Of a stretch of DNA of 9,534 bases, positions 4,485 through 9,534 are shown in pieces. Where the stretch lies: assembly GCA_019307545.1 (NCBI GenBank), contig JAFDJI010000099.1, positions 1-9,534 on the forward strand. The letters are read 5' to 3'. The translations under genes were made by a program, and so were the position numbers. The notes below the pieces were generated by a model, which was not told where the DNA came from, did not search any database, and was given only the letters and a program-made list of their open reading frames with translations. Each line of letters begins with the position of its first letter. The first letter of the stretch is position 1. Origin of the DNA: Deltaproteobacteria bacterium (GTDB lineage: Bacteria; Myxococcota_A; UBA796; GCA-2862545).

Positions 4485-6260
4485 CTATGGTGGAGGACTG
4501 TTCTCTTCCCCGGGGGTGGCGATGATCTCGGAGCGGAACTCCGGGTTCACGTTGATACCGCCCTGGCCGTAGGTGCAGGCGTGCCAGTTGGCCGGGTCGG
4601 TGCCATCTCGCGGCGTCGGGTTTCGCTCCATCGACCGCACCAACGAGCCACTGGGGCCTCCATAGAAGGCTGGCCCGCCATCCCCCGCCCGATCCGCTAC
4701 GTTGGCTCGCGGATCCTGGAGCGCCAGACCGAGCGAGCCGTCCTTGAGGTACAGGCGGGACTGGCGGTTGTCGTTGAAGGGGTTCGTCACCAGGTCGCCA
4801 CCCGTGTAGGCAGACAGCTCGTCCTGGGGCACGCCGTCCTGGTAGACCTCCATGGTGTGGTCGAGGATGAGAAAGGTGTCGTTGGGTGCGACCACCGAAC
4901 CGGGCGGCAAGCCCACTACGAAGTCCCGTTCGCTGACCACCTGCCACATGGACAGGTCGAGCTCGTTGTCGGTGAGGTTGCGCAGCTCGATGAACTCGTC
5001 CACCCCATCCGGGTCCGCATCGTTCACCCCGTACCACATCACCTCGTTGATTATGAGCTCACCGGGCTCCAGGTCCTCGCCCACGAAGCTGTTTCCGATG
5101 TGGCGGCCAGTGTCCCAAAGCCGCTCGAAGTAAGCCTGATATTCCGCCGCGATGCGCTTCCCGCTCGGACCGTCGGGGCCGGCGTCCGGGTCGCCCCGAA
5201 GGACGAGCAGGAACTCGTCGTTGGACACCGTGGCAGAGGACGACCAGTTGAAGGAGCCGGTGATCACCACCGGGTTCTCCCCTTCGGCATCGATCACCAT
5301 GGTCTTGCTGTGCAGGCGTCCGCCGCCCGCCTGGTAGTCGCCGGGCTGCAGGGAGTTGTCGTCGCCGTCCAGGCGCATCGGGATCCCAGCCGCCAACAGG
5401 CGATAGGACTCGTGGTACTGGGCGTTGCTGTGGAGTTGGGACTGGTCGACGACCCCGGCCACGGTATGCCTTTCATCGATCGGGGCGTCCGGATCGATCC
5501 CGTTGGCCTCGTTCCAGGCTTCGAACTGGGCCTGCTTGAGAATGAAGGCGCTGCCGACCTGGTCCTTGGTGAAGGCGAAGATGGTGAACCGCAGGCTTTC
5601 CTGGGCCCCGTACACGTACTCCTGGATCCGCCCCATCGCGTCCTCGTTCGGAGAGAACCACACCTCCACGATGGTGTCGCCCACCCGGTACACCCGGCCG
5701 TTGTCGATCTCCTCCTTGGTGTGGCCGTACCGGCCGTTCCACATCTGCTCGAACTCCGCGCCGAAGTCCGCCACGACCGCTGGAGAGTCGATGACCACGA
5801 AGTTGTTGGAGTTGTGGCGCAGGTCGGTGTCGGTGATGTTCGCGGTGCCGCAGTACAGGAACCGCCCGTCGATGAGGAAGAACTTGTCGTGCATGATGTG
5901 GGGCCGGTTCCCGGTGACCATCGGGATCTGGCGCGCGTCGAGTTGGTGGTAGCCGCTGTTGTACAAGTGCCCGGCGTCCCCCACCATCCGGACCTTCACC
6001 CCGCGGTCCCAGGCCTCGATCACCGCGTCGATCACCTCTTGGCGGTTGAACCCCATCACCGCCATGTCGAGGGTGGCGTTCGACTGCTCGATGAGGTCGA
6101 TCAGGACGTCCACGGCGTCCGGTTCCCACATGTTGTCGTGCCGGGTTCCGGGCTCGTTGAAGTACACGTCGATCCGGCCGCCACGGGTCAGGTCGAGTTG
6201 CTCCTGGGTCGGCGCCGGGTTGCAGCCCAGGAGGCCCATCAGCAAGGCGATCATGGACAT
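4485..6260 (-). CDS. Lipoprotein phospholipase D-superfamily enzyme with C-terminal lamin-tail domain
   Basis: A 591-residue predicted lipoprotein. The leader is very short with lipobox LLGC and lipidated Cys13, followed by Asn. Two complete HKD motifs of the phospholipase D superfamily are present: H124-x-K126-x4-D131 with GTANIT after it, and H317-x-K319-x4-D324 with GSFNWSSSA after it. The two halves form one active site that cleaves phosphodiesters through a phospho-histidine. The substrate (lipid head group, DNA or RNA) is not evident. Residues 400 to about 575 are a lamin-tail domain (GELIINEVMWYGV, then VDEFIELRNLTDNELDLSMW), a beta-sandwich known in bacteria on secreted hydrolases and probably a binding module. 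The ATG at 6260 has GGAGG six bases upstream; the ATG at 6254 would form ATGA with the preceding stop but lies 12 bases from that site. It is last in a four-gene envelope operon, and its closest relatives here are its two upstream neighbours. Confidence 0.93.
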   Translation of the reverse strand: MSMIALLMGLLGCNPAPTQEQLDLTRGGRIDVYFNEPGTRHDNMWEPDAVDVLIDLIEQSNATLDMAVMGFNRQEVIDAVIEAWDRGVKVRMVGDAGHLYNSGYHQLDARQIPMVTGNRPHIMHDKFFLIDGRFLYCGTANITDTDLRHNSNNFVVIDSPAVVADFGAEFEQMWNGRYGHTKEEIDNGRVYRVGDTIVEVWFSPNEDAMGRIQEYVYGAQESLRFTIFAFTKDQVGSAFILKQAQFEAWNEANGIDPDAPIDERHTVAGVVDQSQLHSNAQYHESYRLLAAGIPMRLDGDDNSLQPGDYQAGGGRLHSKTMVIDAEGENPVVITGSFNWSSSATVSNDEFLLVLRGDPDAGPDGPSGKRIAAEYQAYFERLWDTGRHIGNSFVGEDLEPGELIINEVMWYGVNDADPDGVDEFIELRNLTDNELDLSMWQVVSERDFVVGLPPGSVVAPNDTFLILDHTMEVYQDGVPQDELSAYTGGDLVTNPFNDNRQSRLYLKDGSLGLALQDPRANVADRAGDGGPAFYGGPSGSLVRSMERNPTPRDGTDPANWHACTYGQGGINVNPEFRSEIIATPGEENSPPP

Positions 6261-7393
6261 GTCAGCCCTCCCGTGGAAAGGCCAAGGTGGTCTTCCCACA
6301 CCTGCTGTAGGTCCTCCATCGCGCCGGATGGCGCGTCGTAGTCGTTGAGGACGAACAGGTTGCCGTCGATCAACTGGTCGTTGATCACTTCGCTCGAGCG
6401 GTACAGCCGCGCAGCCGCGTACAGGTCGTGGGAAAGGAGGAAGGCCCTGGAGGTGTACCGGTTTCCGTCCCGGGCCCGCACATAGTCGATGAGGACCAGG
6501 GTGGGGACCTCCCCCGGGTCGCAGATGCGGTGCTTGGAGACGTTGGGGGTTTCGGTTCGGAGCACCTCGGAGATGGCGTACGCGCTGGACCCGTGGTTGG
6601 GACCCACCACCACCTCCACGTCGAAGTCGTACTCCGCCTTGTCCTGCAGCGCGGCCGCGAGCCCGTCGTTGGCGAAGTCGTCGGTGAGCACCCACACCGA
6701 GGCGCGGGCGCTGTAGATCGCGTCGATGATCCGCTTGGTGAGACGCTCCTGCGGGCCCAGCCACATCTCCATCAACTGGTCGGTCTGGGTGGAGTAGGCC
6801 CAGCGGAAGTCGGCAATGGACTTGGCGGCGCTGGAGTAGGAGGTGAGGGCGACCGCGTCCGAACCGCCGAACACCTGGTTGTGCTCGATCCACAGGTCGA
6901 TCATCAGATCCTCGCCCTGCAGGTCCAGCACCAGTCGGGTGCCCTCATCGAGGGTGCCAGCCGTGGTGGCGTTCACCGCGCGGACACCGTCGGCGATGGC
7001 GAAGGCATGGCTCATGATCGCCTGGTCGCTGGTCCACTCCACGTCGCGGAGGATGTTGAAGTCGAAGTAGGTGATGGAATCATCCGCGAGGGTGAGGGGC
7101 ACGCCAGCGTCCAGCAGCGCGACCACGCCGGCATCGGCGCTGCGATCGATGTCGGTCACCACCCGCACCGCGACGTCACGGTCCCAGGCATCGATGATCG
7201 CGTCGGAGAGCGCCTCGTCCTCGATGGCGGGCAGCGCGATGTCCAGGGTCTCCTCTGCGGAGTCGAACAGGTCGATGAAAGTCGCGTGGGCGGTCTCGGC
7301 GTCCTCCGGGGCGTGCACGCGTACCTGGGAAAAGGTGTCCATGTCCGGAGGGGCGTTGCAGCCAACCAACGCGAGCAGGAGCAGTGGTCTCAT
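6251..7393 (-). CDS. PLD-like lipoprotein with degenerate HKD motifs (probable pseudo-enzyme)
   Basis: A 380-residue predicted lipoprotein (lipobox LVGC, Cys12, then Asn) that aligns along its length with the PLD part of the next gene. For example, LSDAIIDAWDRDVAVRVVTD at 62-81 corresponds to VIDAVIEAWDRGVKVRMVGD. At the first HKD site the pattern is S128-x-A130-x4-D135 (IMSHAFAIADG), so both His and Lys are gone. At the second site it is V296-x-T298-x4-D303, with the same loss. The fold is otherwise intact, including NDQLIDGNLFVL before the final helix, which matches NDEFLLVL in the active protein. It lacks the lamin-tail domain. The ATG at 7393 overlaps the previous stop as ATGA and has GGAGG six bases upstream. 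It probably arose by tandem duplication and may regulate, scaffold or present substrate to the active enzyme. Catalysis through other residues cannot be excluded. Confidence 0.85.
   Translation of the reverse strand: MRPLLLLALVGCNAPPDMDTFSQVRVHAPEDAETAHATFIDLFDSAEETLDIALPAIEDEALSDAIIDAWDRDVAVRVVTDIDRSADAGVVALLDAGVPLTLADDSITYFDFNILRDVEWTSDQAIMSHAFAIADGVRAVNATTAGTLDEGTRLVLDLQGEDLMIDLWIEHNQVFGGSDAVALTSYSSAAKSIADFRWAYSTQTDQLMEMWLGPQERLTKRIIDAIYSARASVWVLTDDFANDGLAAALQDKAEYDFDVEVVVGPNHGSSAYAISEVLRTETPNVSKHRICDPGEVPTLVLIDYVRARDGNRYTSRAFLLSHDLYAAARLYRSSEVINDQLIDGNLFVLNDYDAPSGAMEDLQQVWEDHLGLSTGGLTCP
6267..6271 (-). promoter_or_regulatory. Ribosome-binding site GGAGG that decides the PLD-LTD start
   Basis: GGAGG lies six bases before the ATG at 6260 and 12 bases before the second in-frame ATG at 6254. 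The spacing favours 6260, which gives MSMIALL as the N-terminus and a 10-base overlap with the preceding gene. Confidence 0.6.
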
Positions 7394-8142
7394 TCGAACC
7401 CTCCCGAGGCATAGGCGCCGGAGTAGTCCGGGGAGTTGGCGCGCCCCGGCGACGCCAGGGTGCGGGCGCGACAGTCCTCCGCGATCCGGTCGTTGTTGGG
7501 CACGTCGATGTCGGTGTTGTCGGTGTAGTGGTGCCACATGTTCGGTGACGATCCGGACTCGCCGAACATCAGGTTGATGCGCTCCATCGAGCGGGAGACC
7601 ACCAGGTCGTACCCCCCGGCGTAGGGGGGCATGCTCCGGCTTCCAGCGCGCTCGACGAGTCGCTCGTCGGCGTCCTTCAGCACCAGCCGGAACCCATCCC
7701 CGGTGGTGGGGAACTCGAGACCCTCCATGATCCCATCGGGCTCGGGGAAGCACCCGCTCGTCTTGGCGGCAAAGAAGACCTCCTGCCCCACCTGCAGCAC
7801 CCCCGACGGCTCCACGTCGTCAGTGGGGTCGGGGTCATGGGGGGCCGGGAGGCGCCAGGTCTTGTACACCGGACCTTCCATGATCAGGAACCAGTCGACC
7901 ACCTTCACCGGGAGGTAGCCCTCGTTCCTCAGCTCGATGAAGACATCGTCCGGATCCCATTGCCAGGCTTCGCCGTCGCGACGGACCGTGCCCGACCACA
8001 GGATCTCACTGATGATGATGTTCCCGCGTTCGGCAGAGGTGGGCCCGTCGTCCAGGATGTCCCGGTAGCCGACCTGCTCGTCGGGAAACCCGGGATCGGG
8101 GTTGCAGGCGCATAGCGCCAGGAGGGGTAGCAGCCAGCGCAT
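7390..8142 (-). CDS. Lamin-tail-domain lipoprotein
   Basis: A 250-residue predicted lipoprotein: leader MRWLLPLLALCAC, lipobox LCAC with Cys13 lipidated and Asn next. Residues about 40-235 resemble a lamin-tail domain: GNIIISEILWSG at 40-51, DDVFIELRNEGYLPVKVVDW at 65-84, the strand GDGFRLVLKD at 148-157, and the ending TLASPGRANSP at 228-238, which is typical of the domain's last strand. The segment SRSMERINLMFG...NMWHHYT (183-208) parallels VRSMERNPTPRDG...NWHACT in the active PLD-LTD protein, so the two domains are close relatives. There is no catalytic motif; it is probably a binding or scaffold protein on the cell envelope. The ATG at 8142 overlaps the barrel gene's stop as TGATG, with GAGG upstream, and its own TGA overlaps the next ATG. 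Translation of all three lipoproteins therefore appears coupled. Confidence 0.85.
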   Translation of the reverse strand: MRWLLPLLALCACNPDPGFPDEQVGYRDILDDGPTSAERGNIIISEILWSGTVRRDGEAWQWDPDDVFIELRNEGYLPVKVVDWFLIMEGPVYKTWRLPAPHDPDPTDDVEPSGVLQVGQEVFFAAKTSGCFPEPDGIMEGLEFPTTGDGFRLVLKDADERLVERAGSRSMPPYAGGYDLVVSRSMERINLMFGESGSSPNMWHHYTDNTDIDVPNNDRIAEDCRARTLASPGRANSPDYSGAYASGGFE

Positions 8143-9534
8143 CAGAACCTCACCCAGCAGGACCCGTTGGCCGCCCAGGCCATCTGCGGGTCATCGCTGC
8201 CGAGCGCGTCGCCGGCTATTCGGCCGACCTCGATCTCGTAGAACTCACCCGGGAGGAACACCGCGCCGTTCACCCGGCAACTCAGGAGATCCGACACCTC
8301 GCCGACCACGTCCAGATCGATCTCGTGGCCGAGCACCTTGCCTGCCCGCCGTTCCGCGGCGAACTCCTCCCGTGAGTACCCGTACGGCGGATCGATGGTG
8401 TCGAGGTCGTTGAAGTTCAGGTAGGTGATGCCCGTGTCCTGCAGGAACCAGTACCCGGCCTTCACCGAACCAATCCCCTCCAGAGCCCATCCGAAGTTGG
8501 CGTTGATGGTGCGGGTCCCCGACTTGCGGTTGATCTCGTGGGGGCTGGTGTTGATGCCGTACAGCCCCACGTACGAGGTCGGGTGCCATCCCATGAACCG
8601 GTTCGCCAGCGTCCCGCCGACCTGGGAGGCCTTCATCCCCACGTAGCCGTGGGAGTACTGCATCCCGTTCTCTCCATAGGCGGGGCCAAAGGCCTCGAAG
8701 TAGGACACCTGGCCGCGGGGGCCGGACTCCTCGCCTGGGAGGTCGACGCCGGCGTACCAGGACATCCCGTTGGTGTCCACGTCACCGGCCACCAGCTCCT
8801 TGCGGTCGATGCCGCTCGAGAGGTCGAAGCTGGCCCAGGGGACCACCACCCCAGCGTCGTAGCTGGCGCGGAGGCCGGCATTGAGCACCCAGTCGTTGTC
8901 GGAGAAGTTCCCCAGGGTGCCGTTGTAGGTGATGTCGGAGCCGGTCCCGACCGCCCCGATGTCGGTGTAGAAGCTGTAGGCGCGGGCGTCGAGGTTCTCC
9001 AGCAGCCCGTCCAGGACCAGGACCAGCCCGTGACGGCGGGTCAGGGTGTCGCCGCGGAACCCGAACAAGGGCTGGGGTGCCTGGCCGATGAAGCTCACGA
9101 AATCGGCGTGGTCGTTGGCGCTGGACATGCTGGGCACCTCGATGGGGAGGAACACCACCGTGCCCAGGTCACCGATGGGCTGATCGATGCGGACCCCATC
9201 CACCACGTCAAGGAGCACGAACTCCCGGCCGGGAATGCCACCGATTTCGAAAAACTGGCGCCCAAACGTGAACTTGGTGGGGTTCGCGTTGTGGGTGGAG
9301 ACTTCGAGGTGGGCGGCGTTGAAGTACAGCCACCCGCCAAAGCCGGAGACACCCCCCATCTGGTCGGCACCCCACAGACCGCGATGACTCGCCCCGAACA
9401 CGAGCCGGGTCCAATCGTCAATGTTGTAGCCCACCTGGACCGAGAGCCCGGTGAACGCAAAGGACGCCCGGTCGTCGCTGTCGAGGATGGCCTGGTCCGA
9501 CGTCTCGTCCAACTCGCGGAGGTCGAGGTTGTTG
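8142..9534 (-). CDS. Outer-membrane beta-barrel (porin-like) protein, 5' end outside the window
   Basis: The visible part is 463 residues and stays open to the window edge (NNLDLRELDETSDQ at its start), so the true start and signal peptide lie outside. The sequence shows alternating hydrophobic/polar strands with many aromatic residues and Gly/Asn/Asp-rich turns, and it ends in phenylalanine (CWVRF), as expected for a signal read by the barrel-assembly machinery. KFTFGRQFFEIGG followed by VDGVRID (visible residues about 87-117) resembles the (F/L)GRQ...DGVR pattern of alginate-export/porin-type barrels. Two cysteines near the end (in LLSCRVNG and GSCWVRF) could form a disulfide. The exact family and any solute are unknown. 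Its stop overlaps the next ATG by one base, which ties it to the three lipoproteins; it may anchor them or pass their substrates or products. Confidence 0.85.
   Translation of the reverse strand, partial: NNLDLRELDETSDQAILDSDDRASFAFTGLSVQVGYNIDDWTRLVFGASHRGLWGADQMGGVSGFGGWLYFNAAHLEVSTHNANPTKFTFGRQFFEIGGIPGREFVLLDVVDGVRIDQPIGDLGTVVFLPIEVPSMSSANDHADFVSFIGQAPQPLFGFRGDTLTRRHGLVLVLDGLLENLDARAYSFYTDIGAVGTGSDITYNGTLGNFSDNDWVLNAGLRASYDAGVVVPWASFDLSSGIDRKELVAGDVDTNGMSWYAGVDLPGEESGPRGQVSYFEAFGPAYGENGMQYSHGYVGMKASQVGGTLANRFMGWHPTSYVGLYGINTSPHEINRKSGTRTINANFGWALEGIGSVKAGYWFLQDTGITYLNFNDLDTIDPPYGYSREEFAAERRAGKVLGHEIDLDVVGEVSDLLSCRVNGAVFLPGEFYEIEVGRIAGDALGSDDPQMAWAANGSCWVRF

Noticed and set aside
1901..6341. 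Long plus-strand open frames opposite the phosphoribosyltransferase and the PLD-LTD gene (about 1901-3442 and 4581-6341)
   Set aside because: They are antisense shadows expected at high GC. Their translations are biased to H, R, V and G with no recognisable domain, while the minus strand carries intact motifs, ribosome sites and stop/start overlaps.
6254..6893. Upstream extension of the PLD-LTD frame beyond 6260
   Set aside because: The extension would run deep into the degenerate PLD gene in another frame and translate to low-complexity R/G/P-rich sequence. The lipoprotein leader and GGAGG at 6267-6271 define the start.
9510..9512. TTG at 9510-9512 as the start of the barrel protein
   Set aside because: The frame stays open upstream to the window edge, there is no signal peptide after this codon, and an outer-membrane protein needs one, so the true start lies outside.

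Overview
The window is GC-rich and densely packed. All nine genes I can support lie on the minus strand, so they are transcribed from high to low coordinates. The outer-membrane barrel, the run of very short lipoprotein signal peptides and the base composition suggest a Gram-negative environmental bacterium, plausibly of the Myxococcota/deltaproteobacterial type. This is an inference; there is no rRNA or other marker gene to settle it.

Region A (9534 down to 4485) is a tight cell-envelope operon. In order it encodes an outer-membrane beta-barrel protein (5' end cut by the window), a lamin-tail-domain (LTD) lipoprotein, a phospholipase D (PLD)-like lipoprotein with both HKD motifs destroyed, and a lipoprotein with two intact HKD motifs followed by a C-terminal LTD. 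Successive genes overlap by 1, 4 and 10 bases. The separate LTD protein plus the dead PLD protein look like a split counterpart of the active PLD-LTD fusion. I infer a surface assembly made of an active and a pseudo-enzyme PLD, LTD modules and a barrel. It is the best candidate here for an undescribed system.

Region B (4429 down to 3461) encodes a GTG-started, proline-rich, single-membrane-span protein with heptapeptide repeats and a very basic C-terminus. Its function is unknown.

Region C (3283 down to 181) looks like a nucleobase/nucleoside salvage operon: a non-standard phosphoribosyltransferase, a uridine-phosphorylase-type nucleoside phosphorylase coupled to it by an ATGA overlap, a 55-residue protein resembling an internally shortened YqeY (preceded by a perfect AGGAGG), and an extended short-chain dehydrogenase/epimerase.

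Two related copies of an intergenic inverted repeat built from 7-base units (AGCCATC on one arm, GGCTGAT on the other) sit directly downstream of the region B and region C transcripts (3370-3454 and 1-144), in the same orientation. They bracket the salvage operon. The copy at 1-144 encloses a short plus-strand open stretch that resembles the C-terminus of a four-helix-bundle protein of the 23S rRNA intervening-sequence family. The copy at 3370-3454 has only a 14-base G-rich spacer. The pair looks like an eroded and an empty version of one cassette. No tRNA, rRNA, CRISPR array, transposase or classical U-tract terminator was found.
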